Shown in pieces: positions 1-9,176 of a DNA stretch of 64,000 nt. The translations under genes were made by a program, and so were the position numbers. The first letter of the stretch is position 1. Every line of letters starts with the position of its first letter. Location of the stretch: positions 44,966 through 108,965 of the forward strand of contig CAOKRT010000006.1 of the NCBI GenBank assembly GCA_948471205.1, in the 5' to 3' direction. A model generated the notes under the pieces. That model was not told the DNA's origin. It was given only the letters and a program-made list of their open reading frames with translations, and made no database searches. Source of the stretch: an uncultured Oscillospiraceae bacterium (GTDB lineage Bacteria; Bacillota; Clostridia; Oscillospirales; Acutalibacteraceae).

Positions 1-777
1 ATACAAATCAAATATATTTTTATAATTTTCTGCGAATTCAAAGCTTATTTTCTTTGCTGCATCAGAAGTTAAATCAATGTTATTCTTTTTGAATTCATAA
101 TACACAGGAATATTTGCAAGATGCGTCTGCCAGCGCCAGTCTTCGCCTGCTTTCAGTGATGTTGAAGAAAATACACCTTCAATTCCAAGTGCATCTGCGT
201 GCTTTTGCATATCCTGAACCAGTGCCGAAAGGGCAGCAAAATTATTTATATCTGCCATAGAAGTATATTTAGTTGCTTTGTCCTGAAGGGCAAAATATTT
301 ATCTGTTATTTCACTGTTATATATAATTCCATAGCCTTCAACAACATACGGAATGCCGTAAACACCGCCGTTTGCCGTTACAGCCATATCCTTATCCGTA
401 AGATGCTTATAAATATCTGTTGATGATAATTCGGCACAGTAATCTTTCCAGTTATTATAGCCGTGCGGGCCGTTTATCTGAAAAATAGTAGGTGCATCAT
501 CCGTTGCCATTTTTGCTGTTAAGGTTTGTTCATACGTGTTGTTGGCAGCCGTTTCCACAATCACCTTAATACCTGTTTCTTTTTCATATTCTTCGGAAAT
601 TTTCTGATATTTATCTGCTATTTCCGGTTTAAAATTTAGATAACGTATTGTTTTTACAGCAGTATTTTGTGTATTGCTGCCGTCATTTGTATCTTTATCG
701 CTTTTGCAGGCTGTAAATAACGCCGAAACAATAACACAAACCGTTAAAACAGCCATAAACTTTTTAAGAATTTTCAT
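1..777 (-). CDS. Carbohydrate ABC transporter substrate-binding lipoprotein (3' part outside window)
   Basis: The start is the ATG whose complement lies at 775-777, preceded on the minus strand by a GGAGGA ribosome-binding site (785-790). The reading frame stays open for 259 codons to the window edge, so only the N-terminal part is present. The product begins with a lipoprotein signal peptide: a basic start, a hydrophobic stretch and the lipobox LFTAC, then a polar linker. What follows fits an extracellular solute-binding protein of family 1 (a YxxxTGIKV-like segment, then a SMADI/NNFAALSALVQDMQ-like region). Its likely role is to capture a sugar or oligosaccharide outside the cell for an ABC importer encoded beyond the left edge. 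Substrate cannot be told. Confidence 0.8.
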   Translation of the reverse strand, partial: MKILKKFMAVLTVCVIVSALFTACKSDKDTNDGSNTQNTAVKTIRYLNFKPEIADKYQKISEEYEKETGIKVIVETAANNTYEQTLTAKMATDDAPTIFQINGPHGYNNWKDYCAELSSTDIYKHLTDKDMAVTANGGVYGIPYVVEGYGIIYNSEITDKYFALQDKATKYTSMADINNFAALSALVQDMQKHADALGIEGVFSSTSLKAGEDWRWQTHLANIPVYYEFKKNNIDLTSDAAKKISFEFAENYKNIFDLY

Positions 778-867
778 AATAAATTCCTCCAATTTTTATT
801 CCTTTTTTGATTATTGGTTATTTCTTCGTTTTTATGCGTTTTTGAAAAAAATATATAAAAAAACAGC

Positions 868-898
868 GCCGGCAATTATAAAAATATAAATTGCCGGC
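868..898 (-). terminator. Rho-independent terminator of the ecf operon
   Basis: A 10-bp inverted repeat (GCCGGCAATT and its complement) is followed on the minus strand by a U-rich run corresponding to 851-865. It lies just after the ecfT stop and before the binding-protein gene. Confidence 0.8.
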
Positions 899-923
899 AC
901 CTTGCGAAAGCGTATAAATTTTA

Positions 924-1715
924 TTAAAAAACAAAAATCTGCAGTGCACACAGCGCTGCACATACACAGAATGATATAATTTCAATTTTTCCCATATGGA
1001 ATTTTTTTCTTATTTTATTATTTTTATCCAAACAGCAGCCCCTTGCCTCCATCGCAAGCGCAAGCTCGTCCGCCCGCCTGAATGCAGATATAAAAACCGG
1101 AACAAGCATGGGCAAAACCGCTTTCGCTCTGGAAAAAATCCGTTTGCTGTCAAAACCTGCACCCCGTGCCGTTTGCACCTTTTTAATCATTTGCGCTTCA
1201 AATGTTAAAACAGGAATAAACTGAACGGCGGCGGAAATAATCAGCGCCGCCTGACCGACAGGCACTTTAAATACCGAAAGCGGCGAAAGAAAATTTTCTA
1301 TTGCATCTGTAAGCCCTGCAGGCGGTGTTGTTGAATTCAGAATATTTGAAAACAGTACAAACAGAGTAACCCGCACCACCACTTTCATTCCCTGCAGCAT
1401 TCCGGCATAGGAAGGACTGAATATCCAAAGGCGAATCCATGCATGATCGGCATCAAAAAACAAAAGATTCATTATAAATATAACAATAAAAAACCATAAA
1501 AGCGCCGGAATGCCGCCGATTGCCTGCCTGAATCCGATGCGGGACAGCAACAGCACAAAAAGCACAAATACAATCATTACTGCATATCCCACAGGTGAAT
1601 GTGCCGCAGAAACAGCGGCGGCAAGTATTAAAAACAAAACCAGCTTTACAGTTATATCCATACGGTGAATCACCGAATTTCCATACTGATACATACCGTT
1701 CGGAAGATTTTTCAT
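924..1715 (-). CDS. ecfT: ECF transporter transmembrane subunit EcfT
   Basis: Integral membrane coupling subunit of an energy-coupling factor vitamin transporter. The start chosen is the ATG at 1715, with GGAGG 8 bases upstream; a longer in-frame start at 1742 has no ribosome-binding site. The product is 263 aa with several hydrophobic segments. It carries the two short Ala-Arg-Gly coupling motifs of EcfT (TARGAGF and EARGC) that dock on the ATPases. The ATG overlaps the ecfA2 stop by 4 bases (ATGA), so translation is probably coupled. It is the last gene of an ecfA1-ecfA2-ecfT operon and is expected to serve several S components. Confidence 0.93.
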   Translation of the reverse strand: MKNLPNGMYQYGNSVIHRMDITVKLVLFLILAAAVSAAHSPVGYAVMIVFVLFVLLLSRIGFRQAIGGIPALLWFFIVIFIMNLLFFDADHAWIRLWIFSPSYAGMLQGMKVVVRVTLFVLFSNILNSTTPPAGLTDAIENFLSPLSVFKVPVGQAALIISAAVQFIPVLTFEAQMIKKVQTARGAGFDSKRIFSRAKAVLPMLVPVFISAFRRADELALAMEARGCCLDKNNKIRKKFHMGKIEIISFCVCAALCALQIFVF

Positions 1716-2557
1716 TTTTCTTTCCTCCCGTATACTCTGCATATTTCATCTATAAGCTGATTAAACGTGACAGTACCCGGCGATATATCGGCGCCGTTTT
1801 CCCTGAGCATTTCGGCAATTTCACAAACCTGCCCCGCACCAATGCCGTTTTGTTTCAAAAAAGGATACTCTGCCAGTACATTTTCTGTTTTTCCGTCTTT
1901 TAACACCTGTCCGTTTTTCATAATGATCAGCCGCCGGGTATATTCTGCAAGAAAATCTGTATTATGAGAAACAATAATGATTGTTTTCCCCTGTTTGTTT
2001 AAATCCGAAACAAGCTTTTCAAACCATTCTCTGTTCTCACAATCCAGCCCGGAAACAGGTTCGTCAAATATAAATATTTCCGGATTTGCTGCCAGAATGC
2101 CGGCTATAGCAATACGGCGTTTTTCACCGCCGGAAAAACTGAGCGGAGACCGATTTTTTACCTTTTCATAATCAAAGCCTGTATCTGCCAGTGCTTTTTT
2201 AACAGCATTTTTCCTTTCACTTCGCCTGAAGCCTGCTTGTTTCAGACCGAATGCAACATCCCTTTCAACCGTTGTTTCAAAAAGCTGATAATCCGGAAAC
2301 TGAAAAACAACACCTATCCCTGCGCGTAGAATGCTTCGGTCAAAATTTACAGCATGTATATCCTGTCCGTTAAGCAACACTGTGCCCTCATATGGCTTCA
2401 GAAGCCCGTCCATCATCTGTATCAGCGTTGTTTTGCCGCTTCCCGTTTCACCCATTATTCCAATAAATTCGCCCTGTTCAATTTGCAGGCTTACCTTATT
2501 CAAAGCGTCTGATTCGGGCGAATATTTATATGAAACGGATTTTAATTCAAGGCGCAT
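1712..2557 (-). CDS. ecfA2: ECF transporter ATPase EcfA2
   Basis: ATP-binding subunit (281 aa) that powers vitamin uptake with EcfA1 and EcfT. Walker A (GETGSGKTT), Q-loop region (VFQFPDYQLFE), ABC signature (FSGGEKRR) and Walker B (IFIFDEPVSGLD) are all present. The FPDYQLF sequence in the Q-loop is typical of EcfA subunits. The first codons overlap the 3' end of ecfA1 by 16 bases, and the stop overlaps the ecfT start. Confidence 0.94.
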   Translation of the reverse strand: MRLELKSVSYKYSPESDALNKVSLQIEQGEFIGIMGETGSGKTTLIQMMDGLLKPYEGTVLLNGQDIHAVNFDRSILRAGIGVVFQFPDYQLFETTVERDVAFGLKQAGFRRSERKNAVKKALADTGFDYEKVKNRSPLSFSGGEKRRIAIAGILAANPEIFIFDEPVSGLDCENREWFEKLVSDLNKQGKTIIIVSHNTDFLAEYTRRLIIMKNGQVLKDGKTENVLAEYPFLKQNGIGAGQVCEIAEMLRENGADISPGTVTFNQLIDEICRVYGRKEK

Positions 2558-3381
2558 AATTCACCCGCCAGTTCTTTATTGGTTAAAGGACATCTTTGAA
2601 GCTTAATGCCTCTTTTTTCAAGTTCATAATATACGCTTACTGCCATCGGCGGCCGTATGCCGGCACGGTTCAGCAAGTTTATATCTGTTAAAATATCATA
2701 CGGTGTTCCTTCAGCCAAAACCGTTCCGTTTTTTAAAAGGATTATCCTGTCTGAATACACAGCCTCTTCAACATAATGCGTGGTCATGATAACGGTATGC
2801 CCCATACTGTGAAGCTTTTGTATAACGGAAAGGATTTCCTGTCTGCTGTTTGGATCAAGCATTGCCGTTGCTTCGTCAAAAAGAATAATATTCGGCTGAA
2901 TGGCAAGAACGCCGGCAATTGCGATACGCTGTTTCTGACCGCCGGAAAGAGAATAGACCGATTTCTTTTCATATCCGTTCATTCCGACTGCTTCAAGCGC
3001 AGCTTTGATTCTTAATGCTGTCTCCTCCTCTGAAACACCAAAATTTTGAGGACCGAAAGCCAAATCTTCTTCAACAAGCGAAGAAACAAACTGATTATCG
3101 GGATTCTGAAAAACCATTGCACATTTGCTTCGGATTTTTTGCACAGCGCTTTTGTCCGAAACATCCAGTCCGGCAACACGCAGACGACCGCTCTGAAGCA
3201 AAATCAGCATATTCAAATGCCTTGCAAGTGTTGTTTTTCCGCTGCCGTTTTCTCCGAGCACAGAAATAAATTCACCTTTTTTAATATCAAAGCTTACACC
3301 GTTAAGCGAACGGCATTGTGCGCCGTTCAAAAAATAAGTATGTATTAAATTTTCGGCTGAAACAGAATTCAGAAAACTCAC
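2542..3381 (-). CDS. ecfA1: ECF transporter ATPase EcfA1
   Basis: First gene of the ecf operon; 279 aa ABC ATPase. It has Walker A (GENGSGKTT), the Q-loop (VFQNPDNQFVSS, characteristic of EcfA1), signature LSGGQKQR and Walker B (IILFDEATAMLD). It pairs with EcfA2 as a heterodimer on the cytoplasmic face of EcfT. The operon is divergent from the S-component gene at 3541, suggesting that the module energises that protein and also the distant RibU at 32.6 kb (group II ECF arrangement). Confidence 0.94.
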   Translation of the reverse strand: MSFLNSVSAENLIHTYFLNGAQCRSLNGVSFDIKKGEFISVLGENGSGKTTLARHLNMLILLQSGRLRVAGLDVSDKSAVQKIRSKCAMVFQNPDNQFVSSLVEEDLAFGPQNFGVSEEETALRIKAALEAVGMNGYEKKSVYSLSGGQKQRIAIAGVLAIQPNIILFDEATAMLDPNSRQEILSVIQKLHSMGHTVIMTTHYVEEAVYSDRIILLKNGTVLAEGTPYDILTDINLLNRAGIRPPMAVSVYYELEKRGIKLQRCPLTNKELAGELCALN

Positions 3382-3475
3382 CGCCGTTCCTCTATTTTAA
3401 ATTTATATTATATGAAAAAGAAGCAGAATGCAAGTTTCCGGATAAAATATCGGAAAATTATTATTAAGCGGCATC

Positions 3476-3504
3476 TTGAAAACAGAAAAGCAGTATGTTA
3501 TTTT
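3476..3504 (+). promoter_or_regulatory. Possible sigma-A promoter of the ECF S-component gene
   Basis: TTGAAA, 17 bases, then TATTTT. The -35 is good and the -10 is weak (4 of 6). The 3382-3540 gap also holds an imperfect hairpin (TTTCCG...CGGAAA near 3434-3456) but no riboswitch I recognise. Confidence 0.35.
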
Positions 3505-3540
3505 ATATCTATAACTTTTTCTGATGGGATATAAATATAA

Positions 3541-4122
3541 ATGAATACTATGACCGCTGTTAAAAAATCAATCATTACTGCTGTGTGCGCGGCACTGTGC
3601 GTTGTTTTGCCGCAGGCATTTCACGCAATACCCAATGCCGCTTTGGTTTACAGCCCTATTCATATTCCGGTATTGCTCTGCGGTATTCTGTGCGGACCGT
3701 ATCTCGGCGCTGTGTGCGGAATTGCCGGTCCCGTTCTTTCAAGTCTGTTTACCGGAATGCCTGCCGCCGCCATTCTGCCGCAAATGATGATAGAGTGCGG
3801 CGTTTACGGCCTTATATCCGGGCTTATGATGAAATTTGTATCAACAAAAAACATGTATGCCGATTTGTATATCAGCCTGATTACTGCTATGCTTTTCGGC
3901 CGTATTATTGCCGGACTTGCAAAGGCTTTCATTTTTGCAAAAGGTGAATATACCATAGCTGCGTGGGCTACTGTTTATTTTGCAACAGCGCTTCCCGGCA
4001 TTGCCGTGCATCTGATTTTAATTCCCGCTGTTGTTTTTGCGCTTGCAAAAGCCGGGCTTGTTCCGTTAAAATATTCTGCAAAAACAAATGAACCGCCGAC
4101 GGAAAATATAACCGTACAGTAA
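3541..4122 (+). CDS. ECF transporter S component, unknown substrate
   Basis: A 193-aa, strongly hydrophobic protein with about six membrane segments. Its N-terminal sequence (ITAVCAALCVVLPQAFH) and the repeated GPYLGAVCGIAGPVLSSL / GMPAAAILPQMMIE pattern fit the ECF_trnsprt S-component family, which binds the vitamin and docks on EcfT. It lies divergently next to ecfA1A2T. No nearby biosynthetic gene or riboswitch shows the substrate. The start ATG is in the AT-rich context TATAAATATAA, without a clear Shine-Dalgarno sequence, which is unusual here. Confidence 0.78.
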   Translation: MNTMTAVKKSIITAVCAALCVVLPQAFHAIPNAALVYSPIHIPVLLCGILCGPYLGAVCGIAGPVLSSLFTGMPAAAILPQMMIECGVYGLISGLMMKFVSTKNMYADLYISLITAMLFGRIIAGLAKAFIFAKGEYTIAAWATVYFATALPGIAVHLILIPAVVFALAKAGLVPLKYSAKTNEPPTENITVQ

Positions 4123-4124
4123 AC

Positions 4125-4148
4125 AAGGGAGAGCATATGCTCTCCCTT
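4125..4148. terminator. Palindromic terminator between convergent genes
   Basis: A 24-bp perfect palindrome (AAGGGAGAGCAT and its complement). It sits just after the S-component stop and 39 bases before the stop of the convergent esterase, with only a modest T tail (TTTAATAATT). Confidence 0.65.
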
Positions 4149-4186
4149 TAATAATTGCAATATAAAATCCAATCTGTTTACCTGTA

Positions 4187-5089
4187 TTATTTTATGTACT
4201 TCTTAAAAAAATCAGCCATTTCTTTTATTACCACTTCTGCAGGTCTGGACGCTGAATCAAGCACAGCAAAACAATGCGGCAGTCTTTTTCCTTTGTATCG
4301 GAACTGCCAGTCACGCAGTTTGTTCGGCACGCCCAATTCATCAAGCACCTTTTTCAGCTTATAGCTTTGTGCATGAACAAAATCTCCGCTTGATGTTAAA
4401 ATATAAAATGGCGGCATTTCGGCAGATGCAATATTGTCAAATTTCATATACTTATAAAACGGTGATTTTTTCAGATTGCTGCCAAGCAGCATTCTCAGAT
4501 TAACATTCAGAATAATATTCGGGCTTAGCAAATCCACAACAGGAGACGTTGCACCAACTGCATTGAACTGAAGCGGATTATCTTCTATATCAAATTCCCT
4601 GCGAAGTTTCCCGCTTTTTGTGAGCGCTGTGCACACGCAGGCAAAATGACCGCCGGCTGAATCTCCTGTCAAAAAAACATTGTTCATATCGGCAGGATAG
4701 CTTTTCATATTTTCATGAATCCATTTGAAAGCGGCAAAAATATCTTTAATCTGATCTTTAAACAAAACGGTTCCCGCAAGATTATAGTTTATTCCAACAA
4801 CAATAAAACCCTGCTGAGCAAGCCTGTGGCAATAGCACTTGTTGATTTCCTTTGTGCCGTACATCCAGCCGCCGCCGTGAATATCTATCAGAACAGGCAG
4901 GCTTGTTCCTGCGTTTTCCGGCATATAAATATCCAGCAAATGGTAAACATCGGAATCTTCTGCATAAGGAATATCCTTAAACTCCTTAATTCCGCCCGGA
5001 TATTTTTCGGTTTTCATTCTTTTTGCGTCAATTCGCCTTGTTCGTTCCCAAACAATTTTCAAAACAGGTCTGAAAGCGTCCATAAACAT
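4187..5089 (-). CDS. Alpha/beta hydrolase, HSL-type esterase/lipase
   Basis: 300-aa cytoplasmic hydrolase of the hormone-sensitive-lipase type. The oxyanion motif HGGGW lies about residue 90, and the nucleophile elbow GDSAGGH about residue 165. A D...H pair follows near the C-terminus (SSGDFVHAQS, LPHCFAVLD). There is no signal peptide. It probably cleaves small acyl or acetyl esters; the natural substrate is unknown. Two ATGs two codons apart (5089 and 5083) both fit the AGGAAAAGAGG ribosome-binding site, so the exact start is uncertain. Confidence 0.85.
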   Translation of the reverse strand: MFMDAFRPVLKIVWERTRRIDAKRMKTEKYPGGIKEFKDIPYAEDSDVYHLLDIYMPENAGTSLPVLIDIHGGGWMYGTKEINKCYCHRLAQQGFIVVGINYNLAGTVLFKDQIKDIFAAFKWIHENMKSYPADMNNVFLTGDSAGGHFACVCTALTKSGKLRREFDIEDNPLQFNAVGATSPVVDLLSPNIILNVNLRMLLGSNLKKSPFYKYMKFDNIASAEMPPFYILTSSGDFVHAQSYKLKKVLDELGVPNKLRDWQFRYKGKRLPHCFAVLDSASRPAEVVIKEMADFFKKYIK

Positions 5090-5155
5090 CCTCTTTTCCT
5101 GACAGGTTAATTTAATATTATCACAAATATCAGCAAAATCAAGATAAAAGGTTTG

Positions 5156-6082
5156 TTAATTGAATATTTCTTCTTTGAAAACAGTTGAAATTTCCTTGGG
5201 CGCATTCGCAGTTGAATAATCAAAACGGTCAATATGGTCCGAATGAATAAAATATGTAAGTTCACCGTTCATTTGAGCTTCTCCGAATGCTTCCACAATA
5301 ACAAGTTTGATTTTCATTTTATCAGGAAGAACAGATTTTATATATACGGCTACCTGCTGTCCTTCAAAAAGATAATCGCACGGTTCTGCCAAACCTGCCA
5401 GATTCGGCATAAGCTCAACAAACACGCCATACGGCTCTATGCTTCTTACAATGCCCGTTACCGTTTCACCGGGTGAAAAAAGCATGGCATTTTCTTTCCA
5501 CGTACCAAGCAGTTCTTTAAGTGAAAATGTTAATTTTTCAGGTTCTTTCTTTCTGAGAACCACCTTAATATTTTCACCTTCAACCAATCTTTCCCTTGGA
5601 TGATTTATTCTTGAAACAGAAAGCATATCTATCGGAATAAGCGCATTTATTCCTGCACCGATATCAATAAAGGCACCGAATTTTTCAAGATGTGTTACCC
5701 TTGCATTTATAATATCGCCCACATTCAGTTTATCAATAAAATTTCTTTTGCAGCCAAGCTGAACGGCCTTTCGGGAAAGAATGGCGCTGATATTTCCGAA
5801 ATCATCCCGCTGAAAACCTAAAATTGTAAAACACACATATTTGTTTACCTTTGAAATCAGCGCAATATCCCTTGTTGTGCCGTCATCTATGCCCACGGCG
5901 CCCTCTTCACGCGGAATTACACCTCTTATAATTCCCAGATCAACATGCAGATTATGCTCACTGTCACAAAGAAGAACACGTGATTCAATAACCGTTCCGT
6001 TCATCATAGCTGTTTTAACCTCGTCAAGAGAATCAAACTTTCTCTGCAAGGCTTCGTTCTGCCCTTCCGGGTAAAAAATCAT
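5156..6082 (-). CDS. S1 RNA-binding domain protein
   Basis: 308 aa with at least two recognisable S1 (OB-fold) RNA-binding domains. One is about residues 120-195 (GDIINARVTHLEKFGAFIDI...INALIPIDMLS) and another about 205-265 (GETVTGIVRSIEPYGVFVEL). A degenerate S1-like region lies at 30-110. It is shorter than ribosomal protein S1 and lacks the IspH fusion of some Clostridia. Its probable role is RNA binding linked to translation. Monocistronic, divergent from the DUF951-prfA pair. Confidence 0.82.
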   Translation of the reverse strand: MIFYPEGQNEALQRKFDSLDEVKTAMMNGTVIESRVLLCDSEHNLHVDLGIIRGVIPREEGAVGIDDGTTRDIALISKVNKYVCFTILGFQRDDFGNISAILSRKAVQLGCKRNFIDKLNVGDIINARVTHLEKFGAFIDIGAGINALIPIDMLSVSRINHPRERLVEGENIKVVLRKKEPEKLTFSLKELLGTWKENAMLFSPGETVTGIVRSIEPYGVFVELMPNLAGLAEPCDYLFEGQQVAVYIKSVLPDKMKIKLVIVEAFGEAQMNGELTYFIHSDHIDRFDYSTANAPKEISTVFKEEIFN

Positions 6083-6148
6083 AACATCACTCTCTTTAAA
6101 TACATTTCGTTTTACAACTATTTATATGCGTTTATCAAAGCAATTATG

Positions 6149-6177
6149 TTGTAAACCGGCCATAATTGTGCTACAAT
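6149..6177 (+). promoter_or_regulatory. Sigma-A promoter of DUF951-prfA
   Basis: TTGTAA, 17 bases, TACAAT. The predicted start is about 20 bases before the DUF951 ATG. Confidence 0.6.
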
Positions 6178-6205
6178 ATAGCATATTAACAAAAACGGTG
6201 ATATT

Positions 6206-6385
6206 ATGGATTTAAAGCTTCACGATATTATTATTATGAAAAAGCCTCACCCCTGCGGCTGCAGGGAATTTGAACTGCTTCGCCTTGGAGTAGACTATAA
6301 AATCAAATGCACCAAATGCGGCAGAGAAGTAATGGTGCCGAGAATTAAGGCAGAAAAAAATATAAAAGGTGTTAAAAATGTTTGA
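6206..6385 (+). CDS. DUF951 family small zinc-ribbon-like protein
   Basis: 59-aa protein, [19 protein letters not shown] at the N-terminus, then a CxxCG pair ([12 protein letters not shown]). The pattern (KKPHPCG, LKCxxCGxxVMxPR) matches the DUF951/YyzM family common in Firmicutes. That family is often near the origin or translation genes; its function is unknown. The Cys residues suggest bound metal. Its last 8 bases overlap the start of prfA, so the two are probably translationally coupled. Confidence 0.85.
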   Translation: MDLKLHDIIIMKKPHPCGCREFELLRLGVDYKIKCTKCGREVMVPRIKAEKNIKGVKNV

Positions 6386-7451
6386 TAAATTACTTGAAGT
6401 TGAAAAAAGATTTGAAGAAGTAAATGAAATGGTGTGCCGCCCTGAAATTGTTACGGATCAGGAGCAGTATACAAAACTGATGAAAGAAATGAAGCAGCTT
6501 TCTCCTGTTGTTGAAAAATTCCGCGAATATAAAACGGCAAAGGAAACAAATGAGGAAAGCCGCGCCATGCTGGATGAGGGCGGAATGGATGCCGATTTTG
6601 CTGAAATGGTGAAAGAAGAATTTGAGCAAAGCAAAGCAGATATTGAAAGAATTGCCGAAGAACTTAAAATTTTGCTTCTTCCGAGAGACCCGAATGACGA
6701 CAGAAACGTTATAATAGAAATAAGAGGCGGTGCAGGCGGGGAAGAAAGTGCACTTTTTGCCGGTGTGCTTTACCGTATGTATTCCATGTATGCCGAAACA
6801 AAAGGATTTAAAACCGAGATTCTGAATGCAAATGAAACCGGACTGGGAGGATATAAGGAAATCAGTTTTTCTGTGGAAGGTGACGGCGCCTACAGCCGAT
6901 TTAAATTTGAAAGCGGTGTTCACAGAGTACAGCGTGTGCCCGAAACCGAAAGCCAGGGGCGTATACACACTTCAACCGTTACAGTTGCCGTTTTGCCGGA
7001 GGCAGAGGATATTGATTTTGAACTGAATGAAAAGGATTTGCAGATAGATACCTTCCGTTCAAGCGGAGCCGGCGGTCAGCATATCAACAAAACCTCTTCT
7101 GCTATCAGAATCACGCATCTGCCCACGGGCACGGTTGTGGAATGCCAGGATGAAAGAAGCCAGCATAAAAATAAGGAAAAGGCTATGAAGGTGCTTCGTT
7201 CAAGACTTTACGATGCGGAAAAGGCCAAGCATGACGCTGAAATTGCCGGTGAACGCAAAGCACAGGTAGGCACAGGAGACAGAAGCGAAAGAATACGCAC
7301 GTACAATTATCCCCAGGGCAGAATTTCAGACCACAGAATCGGACTTACATTATATAAAATAGAGCAGATGCTGAACGGCGATATTGATGAACTGATTGAT
7401 GCACTTATTACTGCAGATACTGCTGAAAAACTGAAAGCAAGCGAGGGTTAA
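6378..7451 (+). CDS. prfA: Peptide chain release factor 1
   Basis: 357-aa class I release factor that reads UAA/UAG in the ribosomal A site and triggers peptide release. The catalytic GGQ motif is in [14 protein letters not shown] (about residue 230). The ATG at 6378 is used ([12 protein letters not shown]), with AAAGGTG upstream. A GTG three codons earlier is in frame, but its ribosome-binding context is worse. It overlaps the DUF951 gene. Confidence 0.97.
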   Translation: MFDKLLEVEKRFEEVNEMVCRPEIVTDQEQYTKLMKEMKQLSPVVEKFREYKTAKETNEESRAMLDEGGMDADFAEMVKEEFEQSKADIERIAEELKILLLPRDPNDDRNVIIEIRGGAGGEESALFAGVLYRMYSMYAETKGFKTEILNANETGLGGYKEISFSVEGDGAYSRFKFESGVHRVQRVPETESQGRIHTSTVTVAVLPEAEDIDFELNEKDLQIDTFRSSGAGGQHINKTSSAIRITHLPTGTVVECQDERSQHKNKEKAMKVLRSRLYDAEKAKHDAEIAGERKAQVGTGDRSERIRTYNYPQGRISDHRIGLTLYKIEQMLNGDIDELIDALITADTAEKLKASEG

Positions 7452-7607
7452 TTGTTTTCAGTTTTACAAAATGATAAAACCTTCCGCTGCTGCGGAGAGC
7501 ATTATGTATTACTTAACGAAAAAACAATCATTATTCTTTGATAGGATACAATACCGCACCGCACACCATTCAATGCAAACGATAAACGGATAATAAAAGG
7601 ACTTTTT

Positions 7608-9176
7608 ATGGAAACAAAGATTTTATCTACAAGTGAATATGATATTGCCCTTGCAGGTGAAATACTGAAAAACGGCGGTTTGGTTGCTTTTCCGACAGAA
7701 ACGGTTTACGGTCTGGGCGCAGATGCACTGAATGACGAGTCGGTTAAAAAAATATATATAGCAAAGGGAAGACCAAGCGATAATCCGCTGATTGTTCACA
7801 TTGCGGAAAAAAACGATATTTTTCCGCTTGTGAAAGAGGTAACGCCTGCTGCAAAGGCACTGATTGATTATTTTTTTCCGGCACCATTAACCATTATTCT
7901 GCCAAAAAGCGATAAAATCGGAAATACGGTAAGCGGCGGATTGAAAACCGTGGCAGTTCGTATGCCGCAGAATGAAACAGCGCGGGCACTGATTAAAGCA
8001 GCAGGAACACCGATTGCCGCACCAAGCGCAAACACCAGCGGGCTTCCCAGCCCCACAAAAGCAAAACATGTTATTGACGATATGGAAGGAAAAATTGACG
8101 CTGTAATCAACGGTGAAGACTGCGATTTCGGCATTGAATCCACCGTTATCACACTTGCATCGGATGTTCCCACTATTTTAAGACCCGGTGCCGTTACCAA
8201 AGAAATGCTTGAAGCTGTAATAGGCAGAGTTGAAATAGATTCTGCTGTGCTTGAGGGTATGAAAAACAATGAAACAGCGGCATCTCCCGGTATGAAATAC
8301 AAGCATTACGCACCCAAAGCCAAAATTATGCTTGTTCATGCTTCAGGGGAAAAATACGAGCGCTTTGTCAATGCTAAAAAGGACGCTTTTGCACTTTGCT
8401 TTGAAGAAGATAATATCACTATACCGAAAGTAACTTTCGGCAGAAAAAGCGACGATGCGTCACAGGCAAAGGAATTGTTTGATGCGTTAAGACAGCTTGA
8501 TGAACGAGGTGCAAAAAAAGTTTATGCAAGAATTCCGAACAAAAACGGAGTAGGAATGGCAGTTTACAACAGACTGATTCGTGCCGCTGCTTTCTGCATT
8601 ATTGACCTTGAAAAACCTTTCACCATCGGCTTGACAGGACCGACAGGTGCCGGTAAAGGACATGTTGGCAAATATCTTGCCGAACTTGGATTTCATATTC
8701 TGGACACAGATATTTATGCAAGAAAAGTATGCGAAAAAAATTCACCTTATCTGTCTGTATTAGCAGATGAATTTGGAAATGATATTATAGAAAACGGCAT
8801 TTTAAACAGACAGCTTCTTGCCGACAGAGCCTTTTGTTCTGCCGAAAAAACAGCGCAGCTTAATGCGATTCTGCACCCGGCAATTCTTGAATTATGCCGA
8901 AAAGATGCCGAATTTCCCAGTATTCTTGATGCGCCGCTGCTTTTTGAATGCAGGGGAAACGAAATGTGTTATAAAACAATTGCTGTTATAGCTTGTGCTG
9001 AAATACGAAAAAAAAGAATTATGCATAGGGATAATATTTCAGCCGAACAGGCGCAGGCAAGAATGCGTGCGCAAAAAAGCGAAGAATATTACAAAGCAAA
9101 TTCCGATTTTATTATTATGAATGACGGCAGCGATATAAAAACACAAATTAATACAATTCTGGAGGAAATACTATGA
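7608..9176 (+). CDS. Fusion: threonylcarbamoyl-AMP synthase (Sua5) + dephospho-CoA kinase (CoaE)
   Basis: 522 aa made of two complete enzymes. Residues about 1-205 are the YrdC/Sua5 domain (FPTETVYGLGADA, KGRPSDNPL, RMPQNETARAL, APSANTSG), followed by the Sua5 linker (SPGMKYKHYAPK, 227-236) and C-terminal domain to about 333. This part makes threonylcarbamoyl-AMP for tRNA t6A37. Residues about 338-522 are a dephospho-CoA kinase: P-loop GPTGAGKG (344-351), the ILDTDIYAR acid, then APLLFE and HRDN motifs, for the last step of CoA synthesis. The join is in frame with no internal stop. The next gene overlaps by 4 bases. Each family is normally a separate protein; the reason for joining them is not evident. 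Confidence 0.9.
   Translation: METKILSTSEYDIALAGEILKNGGLVAFPTETVYGLGADALNDESVKKIYIAKGRPSDNPLIVHIAEKNDIFPLVKEVTPAAKALIDYFFPAPLTIILPKSDKIGNTVSGGLKTVAVRMPQNETARALIKAAGTPIAAPSANTSGLPSPTKAKHVIDDMEGKIDAVINGEDCDFGIESTVITLASDVPTILRPGAVTKEMLEAVIGRVEIDSAVLEGMKNNETAASPGMKYKHYAPKAKIMLVHASGEKYERFVNAKKDAFALCFEEDNITIPKVTFGRKSDDASQAKELFDALRQLDERGAKKVYARIPNKNGVGMAVYNRLIRAAAFCIIDLEKPFTIGLTGPTGAGKGHVGKYLAELGFHILDTDIYARKVCEKNSPYLSVLADEFGNDIIENGILNRQLLADRAFCSAEKTAQLNAILHPAILELCRKDAEFPSILDAPLLFECRGNEMCYKTIAVIACAEIRKKRIMHRDNISAEQAQARMRAQKSEEYYKANSDFIIMNDGSDIKTQINTILEEIL

Noticed and set aside
3400-3540. Possible riboswitch upstream of the orphan S component
   Set aside because: Only one short imperfect hairpin; none of the conserved thiamine, biotin, folate, preQ1 or cobalamin motifs could be seen.
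7452-7607. A 29-codon frame (TTG start) directly after prfA
   Set aside because: No ribosome-binding site, unlikely composition and no recognisable family; treated as spacer before the Sua5-CoaE gene.
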